Notes: generated from the letters alone by a model not told the origin. DNA of 64,000 nt from Paenibacillus sp. 19GGS1-52 (GCF_022369515.1 NZ_CP059724.1:2542001-2606000); one strand, 5' to 3'; positions 1 to 8,872 are shown, numbered from the stretch's first letter. Numbers and translations are program-made.

Positions 1-39
1 ATCGTAGAGAACGTCGATTTCACAGAAATAGTGGAATAA
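1..39 (+). CDS. parE: DNA topoisomerase IV subunit B, last 12 codons
   Basis: Only the 3' end lies in the window: twelve codons reading IVENVDFTEIVE and a TAA stop. The assignment rests on this C-terminal tail, which suits ParE, and on parC being the next gene on the same strand, the usual parE-parC order in Firmicutes. ParE would supply the ATPase/TOPRIM half of the chromosome-decatenating enzyme. The fragment is too short to prove the family by itself. Confidence 0.6.
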   Translation: MVENVDFTEIVE

Positions 40-144
40 CGACTGCCAATAGGAAGTAATAGTGTTGCAGGTTTTGCAATGCTGCAAGTGACGAAAATCC
101 CCTGGTTTTTAACTTTTTGGTGATAAGCAAGCGTAAGCGGAGTG

Positions 145-259
145 GGCGGAATCGTTCTGGAGGAGCGTTAGCGTTCGCCTTTGTTCCCGGATTTTAACCG
201 CGATCAGCGGCTTGAATCAGAAAATCTGGGAACAACAGCGACCGGAAGAATGATCCGCC
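145..259. other. Structured intergenic element between parE and parC
   Basis: The 288 bp between parE and parC hold a nested inverted repeat. The outer arms are 145-160 (GGCGGAATCGTTCTGG) and 242-259, pairing with small bulges and G-U pairs. The middle arms are TTGTTCCC-GG-ATTTT (181-195) and AAAATC-T-GGGAACAA (221-235). The innermost hairpin is CCGC-gatca-GCGG (198-210). No T-run follows, so this is not a simple terminator, and no convincing gene lies inside. It could be a structured RNA, a MITE-like repeat or a dispersed intergenic repeat; the sequence cannot decide. Confidence 0.6.
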
Positions 260-327
260 AACGGAGCGCCTGAGTAGTGCCAATGGTTAACAAACTTGGG
301 ACAGTTTGAGGAACAGAAGGTGAGCCA

Positions 328-2769
328 ATGAGTAGTTTATCAGAACAATTTTTGCCGGCTTTTCTGGAGGAGGTCGTGGGTGACCGCTTTGGTCGGTACT
401 CCAAATATATTATTCAGGATCGGGCCATTCCAGATGTCCGCGATGGACTGAAGCCTGTGCAGCGCCGGATTCTGTATGCGATGTACGATTCGGGCAATAG
501 TCCGGACAAGCCGTACCGTAAGTCTGCCAAAACAGTCGGAGATGTTATGGGTAATTACCATCCTCATGGAGATTCCTCCATTTATGATGGAATGGTGCGT
601 ATGGCACAGCCTTGGAAACTGGGTCATGTACTGGTTGACGGGCACGGCAACTGGGGTTCGATGGATGATGATCCAGCGGCAGCGATGCGGTATACGGAAG
701 CGCGTCTATCTCCGATTGCAATGGAGATGATGCGTGACATCGAGAAGCGGACTGTACTGTTCAAGGACAATTTCGACAATACGACGAAGGAACCCGTTGT
801 TGTTCCATCGCGCTATCCGAATCTGCTGGTAAACGGGACGAGCGGAATCTCAGCCGGTTTTGCTACGGAAATACCTCCGCATAATCTGCGAGAGGTCATT
901 GATGCTTGTATCGCCGTGATGCAGAAGCCGGATATTGAGCTGGAAGACATTATGACCTTCATCAAAGGACCCGATTTTCCAACTGGCGGCACAATTATGG
1001 GCGGAGAAGGCATCATGGATGCTTACCGCACGGGTAAAGGCCGCATTTACTTGCGCTCCAAGACAGAGATTGAGAATTTACGTGGTGGTAAGCAGCAGAT
1101 TGTTATTACTGAGGTTCCTTTTCAGGTTGTGAAATCTCGGCTCGTTACAGCGATGGAAATGATTCGATTAGAGAAAAAGATTGAAGGCATTGCCGAAGTT
1201 CGCGACGAGAGCGGACGGGAAGGCCTACGGATTGTGGTGGAATTGAAAAAGGAAGCCGATGCCCAAGGAATTCTTGCCTATTTGCTCAAAAAAACCGATC
1301 TTCAGGTGACCTACAATTCCAATATGGTAGCGATTGTAAATAAAGCACCTCAGCAGTTGGGTCTTAAGTCCATTCTTGAAGCCTATATTGCCCATCAGCG
1401 CGAGGTGGTTACTCATCGTACCCAGTTCGATCTAGAACGCGCAGCAGACCGTGCTCACGTCTTGGAGGGCCTGGTAAAGGCATTGAATATTCTGGATGAG
1501 GTTATCGCGGCTATTAAAGCCTCGAAGAACCGTCTGGATGCGCAGAACAATCTCGTCTGGATGTTCGGCTTCAGCGAACGCCAAGCCGATTCCATTCTCA
1601 CCTTGCAACTATATCGGCTGACTAATCTGGAGATTCATTCACTCCAGAAAGAACTGGACGAAATGCAGGCAAAGATCGCTTTACTGCAAGGGATATTAGA
1701 TAGCGACAAAAAGTTGGTTGCTGTCATTCGTAAGGAATTGCTGGAGATCCGTGACAAATACGGGATTGATCGTCGCTCCCTTATCCAAGGTGAAGTGGAA
1801 GAGCTTAAAGTGAGTCTTGAAGTACTGGTCAATGCAGAGGAAGTGCTGGTTGCCTTTTCGGCGAACGGTTATATTAAACGGACCGGCATGCCTTCGTTCA
1901 CCCGATCTGGCGGCGAGCGCCACGCCTCGGGTGTTAAGGAAGGTGACCATATCATCAAACTGCTGGATCTGAATACACGGGACAGCTTGCTGGTATTCAC
2001 GCGTAAAGGCCAGTATTTCCTGCTCCCAGTGCATCAGATTCCAGAGTTTAAGTGGAAAGAACCTGGTACGGCGGTAGTTAACGTCATTGGCTTAGCCAAA
2101 GGGGATAGCATCATAAGTGTGCTTCCAATAAGCAATCTGGATGATCCACAAGCAAGTCTGGTATTCGTCACCCGTAAGGGTCAGGTGAAGCGTACAGAGC
2201 TTAAGGAATATTCCACCAGCCGTTCAGGGGCTGTCGCAGCCTGTAAAGTGGCTGAAGGGGATGAGATCCTTACGGTGGTTTCCAGCAGCGGAGACAAGGA
2301 TATTGTACTCGTTACCCGTGAAGGCATGAGCATCAGGTTCCATGAGAGTGAAGTGAATGCGATGGGCCGAGTTGCTAGTGGAGTGAGGGGAATTCAATTG
2401 CGCGAAGGTGATGAGATTATTTCCTCCTTCTGGGTAAGCGAAGATGAAGGTGAGATTCTGTCCATCTCCGATCTTGGTTTTGCTAAACGTACGTTACTTC
2501 TGGATTATTTGCCTCAGAGCCGTGGCGGCAAAGGATTGCCCACCTTCGAGTTTAAGGAGGGCAAGCGGGTTCGGCCTAACGGAAGTAAGCTGGTAGGCGC
2601 ATATTATTGCCGAGAACCGCTGGAGCTGACAGCTGTTACGCATGATGGGCTCAGCCATACCTTCTCATCCGAGTCTGCACCGCTTGGAGAACGCAAATCT
2701 ATAGGCAAGCAGATTGTTCCTGTAGAGAAGAAGGATGAGATTATCACTATTTTACCAACTATTAAATAA
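328..2769 (+). CDS. parC: DNA topoisomerase IV subunit A
   Basis: 813 aa, full length for the GyrA/ParC family. This is the DNA breakage-reunion subunit that decatenates daughter chromosomes with ParE. The catalytic tyrosine is Y122 in AMRYTEARL. The quinolone-determining region reads [11 protein letters not shown] with S83 and D87, so the common resistance substitutions are absent. The C-terminal third (about residues 500-810) has the repeated blades of the GyrA/ParC beta-pinwheel. ParC rather than GyrA is preferred because of the parE-like tail just upstream and because a clear GyrA-box was not recognised; GyrA is the alternative. The start follows an AAGGTGA-type ribosome site. A hairpin terminator follows the stop. 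Confidence 0.93.
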   Translation: MSSLSEQFLPAFLEEVVGDRFGRYSKYIIQDRAIPDVRDGLKPVQRRILYAMYDSGNSPDKPYRKSAKTVGDVMGNYHPHGDSSIYDGMVRMAQPWKLGHVLVDGHGNWGSMDDDPAAAMRYTEARLSPIAMEMMRDIEKRTVLFKDNFDNTTKEPVVVPSRYPNLLVNGTSGISAGFATEIPPHNLREVIDACIAVMQKPDIELEDIMTFIKGPDFPTGGTIMGGEGIMDAYRTGKGRIYLRSKTEIENLRGGKQQIVITEVPFQVVKSRLVTAMEMIRLEKKIEGIAEVRDESGREGLRIVVELKKEADAQGILAYLLKKTDLQVTYNSNMVAIVNKAPQQLGLKSILEAYIAHQREVVTHRTQFDLERAADRAHVLEGLVKALNILDEVIAAIKASKNRLDAQNNLVWMFGFSERQADSILTLQLYRLTNLEIHSLQKELDEMQAKIALLQGILDSDKKLVAVIRKELLEIRDKYGIDRRSLIQGEVEELKVSLEVLVNAEEVLVAFSANGYIKRTGMPSFTRSGGERHASGVKEGDHIIKLLDLNTRDSLLVFTRKGQYFLLPVHQIPEFKWKEPGTAVVNVIGLAKGDSIISVLPISNLDDPQASLVFVTRKGQVKRTELKEYSTSRSGAVAACKVAEGDEILTVVSSSGDKDIVLVTREGMSIRFHESEVNAMGRVASGVRGIQLREGDEIISSFWVSEDEGEILSISDLGFAKRTLLLDYLPQSRGGKGLPTFEFKEGKRVRPNGSKLVGAYYCREPLELTAVTHDGLSHTFSSESAPLGERKSIGKQIVPVEKKDEIITILPTIK

Positions 2770-2781
2770 AGATGAAGGATA

Positions 2782-2828
2782 GGCGTCTTGGTCACTTTCC
2801 TCGGAGAGCTGACTAAAGACGCCTTTTT
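2782..2828 (+). terminator. Rho-independent terminator after parC
   Basis: GGCGTCTT and AAGACGCC form the stem, followed by TTTTTATTTTATTTTTT. It sits 12 bp after the parC stop and points with parC. Confidence 0.85.
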
Positions 2829-2918
2829 ATTTTATTTTTTCCTTTTGCAGGAAATGGAATTTTTTTCGCGAAAATGTAGATATACCTTAAAGAACCGTAA
2901 GGAAAGGAAGGAATAAGT

Positions 2919-3350
2919 GTGCACTCCTCTGAATTCAGTAAAATTTGGCATAAGATTTTGAAGGACTATAAGCTACATATGGATAGCAAGCTTGCCCCGA
3001 CGCTGACAGATGCCCAACTCACCGTACTGGAATTACTTCAGGAACGTGACGCAATGAAACCTTCTGATCTGGCTCCACATCTGGCTACCAGTCCGGCGGC
3101 AGTTACGATGCTGCTTGATCGAATGGAGAAGCACGAGCTTATTATTCGCGAGCGGGATGCAGCAGACCGTAGAATCGTGTGGGTAAGCATTACGGAAACA
3201 GGGAAGCGGGAAACGGCACGTGGACTTAAGATTCGCAGTGATTTTTTTGCTGAAGCACTAGATCCTATTTCTTCACACAATCAGCAGTTGCTGCTTTATC
3301 TAATGGGGAAGATGGTTGTGACTCCGACACCAGAGGGTTCAACCCCCTAG
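2919..3350 (+). CDS. MarR-family transcriptional regulator
   Basis: 143 aa winged-helix regulator of the MarR/SlyA type. The helix-turn-helix covers about residues 48-75 and the wing carries the family signature D83-R84-R85 in RERDAADRR. Such proteins bind palindromes as dimers and are released by small aromatic ligands or oxidation; the ligand here is unknown. The start is GTG, placed after GGAAAGGAAGGAA. The next gene begins one base after its stop, so the two are probably translated from one message. No operator palindrome was recognised in the short upstream region, which is pale in G+C compared with parC. Confidence 0.88.
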   Translation: MHSSEFSKIWHKILKDYKLHMDSKLAPTLTDAQLTVLELLQERDAMKPSDLAPHLATSPAAVTMLLDRMEKHELIIRERDAADRRIVWVSITETGKRETARGLKIRSDFFAEALDPISSHNQQLLLYLMGKMVVTPTPEGSTP

Positions 3351-3351
3351 A

Positions 3352-3879
3352 ATGACTGAATTCCTATATCATTACTACGATGAATCTACAGGTCCCTTTC
3401 AAAATTTATCTGACCTCCCACCAGCAGAGGCGGAGAATGTTCTTAAGAGTATTCGACTCCAGAATAAAGGCTTTGCCAGCAAGCGCTCCATGGACTATCT
3501 TGAAATTCGCCGAGGTCTTGAATTGAAGGCTAGGGAATTATTTATTCTCAAAGGTGGCAAGCCGATTCGAAAGCATCCTCATTACATGACTCTCGGGGAG
3601 TGTCCCTGGCTTTTGGAATGGTATCCGAGTGGGAAAGTACTGCAGATTGCAATCACGGAGTTTGAACCTGATACAATTAGTTTTACATACGGAGATTTGT
3701 TTCCTACCATGAGATATTTTGACGGAAAGCCCTATCGCAACCAGCTCTATACGGCGAATGAAATATTACAAGTCATAGGACAGTTTGGTTTGCCGCAAAA
3801 TTGGAATGCCAAAGGTGAAAAGGGACCAGAGCGGTATATAGAAGTACAAGTATGGGATGATCAGCCCTTAAGAAAATAG
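3352..3879 (+). CDS. Conserved hypothetical protein, co-transcribed with marR
   Basis: 175 aa, no signal peptide or membrane segment. I do not recognise the family. It is rich in aromatic residues (FLYHYYDE near the start; CPWLLEWYPSGK around residues 84-95) and looks like a compact globular cytoplasmic protein. ATG follows the marR stop by a single base and the upstream region lacks its own promoter spacing, so it is likely the second gene of a marR operon and may be functionally tied to it. The gene ends in a shared bidirectional terminator. Confidence 0.75.
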   Translation: MTEFLYHYYDESTGPFQNLSDLPPAEAENVLKSIRLQNKGFASKRSMDYLEIRRGLELKARELFILKGGKPIRKHPHYMTLGECPWLLEWYPSGKVLQIAITEFEPDTISFTYGDLFPTMRYFDGKPYRNQLYTANEILQVIGQFGLPQNWNAKGEKGPERYIEVQVWDDQPLRK

Positions 3880-3880
3880 A

Positions 3881-3917
3881 AAAAAAGCAGGCGTCCTTAA
3901 CGGACGGCCTGCTTTTG
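3881..3917. terminator. Bidirectional terminator between convergent genes
   Basis: AAAAAAGCAGGC-GTCC-ttaac-GGAC-G-GCCTGCTTTT forms a stem with A-tract and T-tract on either side. It serves the + strand marR operon and the - strand pseudouridine synthase, whose last codons lie inside the hairpin. Confidence 0.85.
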
Positions 3918-4643
3918 TATATCCTGCGGCCATAAATTCCACGGATAATTCTGTGGAGGCAACGAGATTAGTTCTATTTGTTCTTTGCTGACAGGGTGGG
4001 GGAAACCAACCAAGGCAGACCAGAGTGCAATTTGCTGTCCGGGGCGGTTCACCGAGGCGCCGTATTTCTGATCCCCATAAAGAGGGCAGCCGATGGAGCT
4101 AAGCTGCACACGAATCTGGTGGGAGCGGCCGGTAAGTAGGTCGATCTTCAGCAGACTGAAGCCTTCTGAGGTACCAAGAACCGTATAATCCAGAATGGCT
4201 TCTTTGCCGCCAGGAGTTCCCTTCCGGACGACCGTGACAGTATTATTAGCAGCATCTTTAAGCAACGTATCTATAAGGCGGCCTTGTGCAGAAGACGGCT
4301 TCCCGTGCACAACGGTTAGGTATACCTTGTGGAAGCTATGTGTTCGGACGCTCTCTGACAGTCGCGAAGCCGCTTTGGACGTCTTGGCGAAGACCATAGC
4401 GCCTCCTACAGGTCGATCCAGACGGTGGACCAGGCCCATGAATACATTTCCAGGCTTGTTAAACCGCAATTTTACATCTTCTTTAAGCAGGTTCAGGAGA
4501 TCCATATCTCCTGAGGCATCCTCCTGCACAGGTATATTTACCGGCTTCACAATGCCCAGCAGATGGTTATCTTCATACAACACTTCAAAGGCGGATGAAC
4601 CATCTCCTATATCATTTGCTCTGCCTGTTATGTGCTGTGTCAC
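3897..4643 (-). CDS. RluA-family pseudouridine synthase
   Basis: 248 aa from a GTG start. It isomerises uridine to pseudouridine in structured RNA, usually rRNA or tRNA. The catalytic motif HRLDRPVGG holds the nucleophile D76. The RLLTGRSHQIR-like block (DLLTGRSHQIRVQL) and GDQKYG are further RluA signatures. There is no N-terminal S4 domain, so it resembles the short RluA/RluC-like single-domain members rather than RluD; the target base cannot be assigned. GTG at 4643 is preferred to the longer frame because GGGAGG lies about 10 bases upstream and it begins 4 bases after the methyltransferase stop, consistent with a two-gene RNA-modification operon. Confidence 0.88.
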   Translation of the reverse strand: MTQHITGRANDIGDGSSAFEVLYEDNHLLGIVKPVNIPVQEDASGDMDLLNLLKEDVKLRFNKPGNVFMGLVHRLDRPVGGAMVFAKTSKAASRLSESVRTHSFHKVYLTVVHGKPSSAQGRLIDTLLKDAANNTVTVVRKGTPGGKEAILDYTVLGTSEGFSLLKIDLLTGRSHQIRVQLSSIGCPLYGDQKYGASVNRPGQQIALWSALVGFPHPVSKEQIELISLPPQNYPWNLWPQDIQKQAVR

Positions 4644-4647
4644 AAGC

Positions 4648-5511
4648 TTACGCCTCCCAGCGGCCCAGAATACCACATGGCAGATTCAAGCCGGAGGATG
4701 TGATCGGCAGACCGATCTCACCGGAGTTTAGTTTGCCCCCGTAACGTTTACCCATGGTCATCGAGAGCATATTTCGCAGTACGGTTGGTGAGATGCCGGT
4801 TGTGTAGGAATTAATGAGCATGAACAAAGGTTTGTCGCTCATAATCTCCATACAGCTTTCGAGGAAGGGATAGAGATTCGTCTCCAGCTTCCACATTTCA
4901 CCATTCGGACCTCTTCCGTAGGAAGGCGGGTCCATGATAATCGCATCGTATTTGCTTCCACGGCGTTGCTCACGCTGTACGAATTTGAAAACATCGTCAG
5001 TGATGAAGCGGACTGGACGTTCTGTAAGACCTGACAGCTGCACATTTTCTTTAGCCCACTGAACCATACCTTTTGCAGCATCAACGTGAACTACAGAAGC
5101 GCCAACGCTTGCTGCAGCTACAGTAGCACCACCGGTATAGGCGAATAGATTCAGAACCTGGATCGGCCGATTTGCTGCTGAGATCTTGTCCATCATCCAA
5201 CTCCAGTTGGTCGCTTGCTCAGGAAACAATCCTGTATGTTTGAAGTTCGTAGGACGAAGGTGGAATTTCAACTTGCCGTAGCTGATTTTCCAATCTTCAG
5301 GAATGGCCTTCTTCATATCCCATTCTCCGCCGCCTGCTGCGCTGCGGTGATAATGTCCATGCACGTCACGCCATTTAGCTGTTTCATGCGCGAGCGGCCA
5401 AATAATCTGCGGATCAGGACGGCGCAGGATAATATCGCCCCAGCGCTCCAGCTTTTCTCCGCCACCGGTATCAATAACTTCATAGTCTTTCCAATCGCTT
5501 GCTATATACAT
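4648..5511 (-). CDS. Class I SAM-dependent methyltransferase (RlmI/YccW-like)
   Basis: 287 aa. The SAM-binding Rossmann motif is NLFAYTGGAT (residues 121-130), and the catalytic-type motif DPPSYGRG is at 184-191, as in the RlmI/RlmK group of rRNA methyltransferases. The N-terminal PUA domain of full RlmI is missing, so this is the shorter Firmicute form and the substrate is uncertain: 23S rRNA is the likeliest. It is the first gene of an operon with the pseudouridine synthase, which supports an RNA-modification role. ATG follows GAAGGATGG. Confidence 0.83.
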   Translation of the reverse strand: MYIASDWKDYEVIDTGGGEKLERWGDIILRRPDPQIIWPLAHETAKWRDVHGHYHRSAAGGGEWDMKKAIPEDWKISYGKLKFHLRPTNFKHTGLFPEQATNWSWMMDKISAANRPIQVLNLFAYTGGATVAAASVGASVVHVDAAKGMVQWAKENVQLSGLTERPVRFITDDVFKFVQREQRRGSKYDAIIMDPPSYGRGPNGEMWKLETNLYPFLESCMEIMSDKPLFMLINSYTTGISPTVLRNMLSMTMGKRYGGKLNSGEIGLPITSSGLNLPCGILGRWEA

Positions 5512-5671
5512 AATTTAATCCATCCTTCAAAAATTCATTTAGCCTTAATTGTACAACATTTCGACTAGCTGCTACAAACAAAATGGTTCAAAGCTGCGAC
5601 TATTCTCATTTTATCTGTTGAACCCCATCTGTATAATAATCCCAAATGAAATTATGGTGATGGGAAAAAAC

Positions 5672-5815
5672 ATGGTAAAACAAAAGTTAATCGGAAGAGG
5701 ACTGGTCACAGTGGTAATTCTGGTACTTATGGCAACGATTGTGTATGATCAAATAAAACTGCATCGCAAGCCGGTAGAGTATCATTTTGATATCCAACCT
5801 CAGTGGACAATGTAA
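5672..5815 (+). CDS. Small single-pass membrane protein (possible N-terminal half)
   Basis: 47 aa from the ATG at 5672; other in-frame ATGs lie at 5654 and 5660. After a basic start (MVKQKLIGRG) comes one hydrophobic helix, about residues 10-25, then a short polar tail that ends inside the next reading frame. No family recognised. It overlaps the next frame by 13 bases. Together the two look like one membrane-anchored extracytoplasmic protein split by a one-base loss near 5800, although translational coupling of two small genes is possible. Confidence 0.5.
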   Translation: MVKQKLIGRGLVTVVILVLMATIVYDQIKLHRKPVEYHFDIQPQWTM

Positions 5816-6033
5816 TTATCGATGGACGAATTTCTGGAATGCGGTTGTTCGACATAGTGATGGGGGAACCCTTCTACAGGAGCGATCTAAACTCAATCGA
5901 TAATGGTGCGGTATTCAGTGGAATCCATCTCACCAATAAATCTGTCCTACATATGAAGATTACATACACTATTAACGCCAATAGTAAGGAGTACTCCGAA
6001 GATGTTTTGTTAAAAGATAAAGTTAAACACTAA
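5803..6033 (+). CDS. Small hypothetical protein (possible C-terminal half of the preceding gene)
   Basis: 76 aa from a GTG codon; no signal peptide or membrane segment. It reads like an extracytoplasmic beta-rich domain (DGRISGMRLFDIVMG near the start, MKITYTINANSKEY later). A stop at 5788 in this frame means it cannot extend upstream. There is no good ribosome site before 5803, which favours a frameshifted single gene or coupling to the overlapping upstream frame. Function unknown. Confidence 0.5.
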   Translation: MDNVIIDGRISGMRLFDIVMGEPFYRSDLNSIDNGAVFSGIHLTNKSVLHMKITYTINANSKEYSEDVLLKDKVKH

Positions 6034-6056
6034 CCAAGCGCGTAGAAAGGGTGCCT

Positions 6057-6893
6057 ATGTTCAATCTCGCACAGCTATACCACCCTATAACTGCGAATCC
6101 GTCAAAGACCAATGAATATTTGCCCTGTAAGGCTCTCCAACCTTATATCCGCTGCTTTTGGGGTTCTGGTTTAGAATCGCAGAATACTGAAGTATCCAAT
6201 ATGCATAAGAGCCGGGAAATTATTATACCCGATACATGTATGGATATTATTTGGGAGATGGATAAATCCACCGGCTGTGCAAGCACATTTTTCTCCGGCA
6301 TCAATGATACTCCTTTTGAAATACCGTATGAGGCTGAGAATGAGTCATCCCATTTTGGCATTCGTTTTCATTTTTGGGCTGTGCATTATTTTGCGGATGA
6401 CCATCTTAGAGATGTTCTGAATGCTCATGCAGATGTGGAGCAATATTTCAGTACATTTCACAGAGATTTAGGGCTACTTCTGGCCGAGACAAGCTCGATT
6501 ACTGAACGGATTACTGCAGCAGAAGCTTATTTACTACGCCGTTTAGAGGGAACTCACCGTACAAGTGACAGTATGATGAATGCTGTCCATGCGATTATCA
6601 ACAGCAAAGGTTTAGTGGGCTCTGATGAACTGCAGGTTAGCTCTGGTCTAAGCAGTCGTCAGCTGGAACGGCTATTTCGCGAATATATAGGTGTGACTCC
6701 CAAACAAACGGCTGATCTTGTGCGTTTTCAAAATGTATGGCAGGAGCTGTACCAGCCGTCGCCGCAGAGCAAGAGCATGCTGGACATTGTTTATGCTTAT
6801 CGTTATAGTCACCAGTCACATTTTAATAATAATTTCAAAAAATATGCCGGAAGAACACCCTTGGAAGCATTGCGATATGCAAGAAAACGGTAG
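6057..6893 (+). CDS. AraC-family transcriptional regulator
   Basis: 278 aa. The N-terminal domain (about 1-160) is the sensor type found in many Firmicute AraC proteins and is not assigned to a ligand. The C-terminal DNA-binding domain has two helix-turn-helix units: SGLSSRQLERLFREYIGV and the second ending in FKKYAGRTPLEA. ATG at 6057 is chosen because GAAAGGG lies 5 bases upstream; a GTG at 6051 is too close to it. The VOC gene 114 bp downstream is on the same strand and may be its target. Confidence 0.88.
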   Translation: MFNLAQLYHPITANPSKTNEYLPCKALQPYIRCFWGSGLESQNTEVSNMHKSREIIIPDTCMDIIWEMDKSTGCASTFFSGINDTPFEIPYEAENESSHFGIRFHFWAVHYFADDHLRDVLNAHADVEQYFSTFHRDLGLLLAETSSITERITAAEAYLLRRLEGTHRTSDSMMNAVHAIINSKGLVGSDELQVSSGLSSRQLERLFREYIGVTPKQTADLVRFQNVWQELYQPSPQSKSMLDIVYAYRYSHQSHFNNNFKKYAGRTPLEALRYARKR

Positions 6894-7007
6894 ATGTCGT
6901 TTTTTTGCAATACAGAGGATGCAGTTGCAGTTAAACTGGGGATATGCAGAGTTCGCTACAGCTGAACAGTGAGTTGTTATTATGATCAGAAGGAGAGGGG
7001 ACAAACG

Positions 7008-7373
7008 ATGATTTCTTCATTTGAAGGCCTTAACATTTACACTAAAGATACTGCGGCGTTGGCAGCATTTTATTCAGAGGTGCTGGGAATCCCTATTCCA
7101 TTTGAAGGCTTTGGCAATTATGATGGTGCGAAGATCGGCTTTGACCGCGGGCAGCCCGGTATTATTATTTGGGACGAGAACAAATGGGGCAAGCACACGA
7201 CTGGGGTTGTGAATTTGGTATTCTCTTGCAGCGATCTGGATGAGACGTATGTGGAGCTTCGAGCAAGAGGACTCCAATGTGAGCCTCCAGCGACTATGGA
7301 ATATGGCGGTAAGGAAATGAACTTCCGTGATCTGGACGGCAACGGCATCACTTTGCTGCAAGGAGCCTATTAA
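7008..7373 (+). CDS. VOC (glyoxalase/bleomycin-resistance-type) family protein
   Basis: 121 aa, one vicinal-oxygen-chelate domain. Two beta-alpha-beta-beta-beta modules are readable: FEGLNIYTKDTAALAAFYSE near the N-terminus and the second ending in FRDLDGNGITLLQG. Such proteins bind a metal and act as lyases, dioxygenases or drug-binding proteins; the substrate is unknown. ATG at 7008 follows AGGAGAGGGG with 7 bases spacing, which decides against the upstream GTG at 6969. It follows the AraC gene on the same strand. Confidence 0.83.
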   Translation: MISSFEGLNIYTKDTAALAAFYSEVLGIPIPFEGFGNYDGAKIGFDRGQPGIIIWDENKWGKHTTGVVNLVFSCSDLDETYVELRARGLQCEPPATMEYGGKEMNFRDLDGNGITLLQGAY

Positions 7374-7406
7374 ACCAGCGTGTTCAGACTCGCTTATAAT
7401 TGAAAT

Positions 7407-7448
7407 ACGCAAGCAGAAGCGGCTGAGGTCGGGACTGGTTGCGTTTTT
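7407..7448 (+). terminator. Weak candidate terminator after the VOC gene
   Basis: ACGCAA and TTGCGT can pair, with CAG/CTG beside them across a large loop, followed by TTTTT. The stem is short and bulged, so this is tentative. Confidence 0.4.
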
Positions 7449-7459
7449 CATTTAAAATA

Positions 7460-7489
7460 TTGACAATGATAATCATTATCAAATAGAAT
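7460..7489 (+). promoter_or_regulatory. Sigma-A-type promoter with a perfect Fur box
   Basis: TTGACA at 7460-7465 and TAGAAT at 7484-7489 are spaced by 18 bases. Inside the spacer, TGATAATCATTATCA (7467-7481) is an exact 7-1-7 Fur box. Iron-loaded Fur would block the promoter, so the flavodoxin gene should be induced by iron starvation, the standard reason to replace ferredoxin by flavodoxin. Confidence 0.9.
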
Positions 7490-7545
7490 GGAATTAGCAA
7501 AAGCTGGTTTAAATTTTATTGTTTAGTTTAGGGAGGAACAGGTTT

Positions 7546-7998
7546 ATGGCGAAAGTTTTAGTAGCGTACGCCAGCTTGACTGGCAACACTGAAGAAATTG
7601 CTGAGCTGATTGCAGAAGGTATACGTCAGGCAGGCGGAGAAGCTGTCTTGAAATCGGTCACCGACTGCAATGCAGATGAGATAAAATCGTATGAAAGTGT
7701 CCTTTTGGGCGCTTACACTTGGGGTGACGGCGAGTTGCCGGATGAGTTCCTTGATTTCTATGAGGAGATGGATGAACTCGACTTAAGTACCCATAAGGCA
7801 GCGGCTTTCGGGAGTGGCGACACTGGATATGAGATTTATTGTGGGGCCGTGAATTTGATTGAAGAGAAATTAAAGGAACGCGGAGCGACGATTCTCCAAG
7901 AGAGCTTGAAGATTGAATACGGACCGAGCGCTCCAGAAAAAGAAACCTGCCGCCAATTTGGCCGTCAATTCATTGAAGCCTGCGCGGCGGTTTCTTAG
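7546..7998 (+). CDS. Flavodoxin (short-chain, FMN electron carrier)
   Basis: 150 aa, typical of short-chain flavodoxins. The FMN-phosphate loop is SLTGNTEEIAE (residues 10-20). TWGDGELPD and the GSGDTGYEIYCGA segment match the flavin-ring loops. It carries electrons in the cytoplasm as an iron-free substitute for ferredoxin. ATG at 7546 follows GGGAGGAA. It is preceded by a Fur-controlled promoter, and a hypothetical gene begins 2 bases after its stop. Confidence 0.92.
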   Translation: MAKVLVAYASLTGNTEEIAELIAEGIRQAGGEAVLKSVTDCNADEIKSYESVLLGAYTWGDGELPDEFLDFYEEMDELDLSTHKAAAFGSGDTGYEIYCGAVNLIEEKLKERGATILQESLKIEYGPSAPEKETCRQFGRQFIEACAAVS

Positions 7999-8000
7999 GG

Positions 8001-8780
8001 GTGGGCGGGCCGGTCGGTAATTGTGCAGCAAGAAGATTAGGAGCGAATACGGTTCAGTATAATCGGCTGCATGATTACCGGATGGAGCACATCATGCTCG
8101 GAGGAGTGGAAAAACCTATCACTGTAAGTGAAGCGACGGGACTAGCGCGCTGGCGGCAGCAGGTTCAGTACGCGATTGGTCACACGCTTAACGATTTCTA
8201 TAGTTTGCTGCCTGAAGTGCGGAGAGAAACGCCGATACAATTTCTACTGGAGCGCCGCTGGCCGCCCAAAGGAGATGCTTTTCCCTCATTGCTGCAATAC
8301 TGGGAGATCAAAACAGGAATAGCCGATGAGCTTATGCGTATAGTCTCCAGTAATCATTTGCAGGATCATCCAGTAATGCTGTATGAGCAGTGGCATGTTC
8401 CTGTTCCCAACTTAAGCATCGAGTTATCGATGATTTTTCAGCTTGCCTGGAAATCCGCTATAGATGGCCGAAGCTTGAATATACAGAAGTTTATGGTTAG
8501 TGGAAATGAAGAGGTTATTACTGGATATCTGCATATGGCTAACGTTTTTTGCCATCAAGCCTACGGCGAGCCACCCGAGTCTGTGGAGATTTATTCGCTG
8601 CTGGACGGAGGCAAATTCACTTTCGATGGCAACTCGTTCCCATTAGCGGAATCCATGGACTACGTACAATTGTTATCTGTGTTTCTGGAGCAGGGAGAGA
8701 TGACGGATCGCGCTCTGAAATACGGTGACCGCAGACATGAGAAAGGTGAAGATTCCTACGGTGGATATGGATTAATGTAA
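8001..8780 (+). CDS. Hypothetical protein in the Fur-controlled flavodoxin operon
   Basis: Up to 259 aa from a GTG at 8001; later ATGs at 8082 and 8094 are possible because no good ribosome site precedes the GTG. No signal peptide or membrane segment. I recognise no family. Features are a Trp/Tyr-rich central region (LLQYWEIKTG; YEQWHVPVPNLS) and a Gly/Tyr C-terminal tail. It begins 2 bases after the flavodoxin stop and shares its terminator, so it should be iron-regulated. The context makes an iron-limitation role plausible, but no function can be read from the protein. Confidence 0.7.
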   Translation: MGGPVGNCAARRLGANTVQYNRLHDYRMEHIMLGGVEKPITVSEATGLARWRQQVQYAIGHTLNDFYSLLPEVRRETPIQFLLERRWPPKGDAFPSLLQYWEIKTGIADELMRIVSSNHLQDHPVMLYEQWHVPVPNLSIELSMIFQLAWKSAIDGRSLNIQKFMVSGNEEVITGYLHMANVFCHQAYGEPPESVEIYSLLDGGKFTFDGNSFPLAESMDYVQLLSVFLEQGEMTDRALKYGDRRHEKGEDSYGGYGLM

Positions 8781-8802
8781 TTGAACTCTAGGTTTGGGGT
8801 AT

Positions 8803-8854
8803 AACAAAGCACCCTTTTCGTTGGCAGTTACGCCAGCGGAAAGGGTGCTTTGTT
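8803..8854. terminator. Bidirectional terminator between convergent operons
   Basis: AACAAAGCACCCTTTTCG pairs with CGGAAAGGGTGCTTTGTT around a short inner GGC/GCC stem. It lies between the flavodoxin operon and the convergent GNAT gene. Confidence 0.93.
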
Positions 8855-8872
8855 TGGAATGTTATTAGCAGC

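Noticed and set aside
204..404. Short reverse-strand frame across the parE-parC gap
   Set aside because: It crosses the structured element and the parC start, has no ribosome site and no recognisable protein.
4195..4731. 178-codon + strand frame inside the pseudouridine synthase
   Set aside because: It is an antisense shadow of a gene with clear catalytic motifs on the opposite strand.
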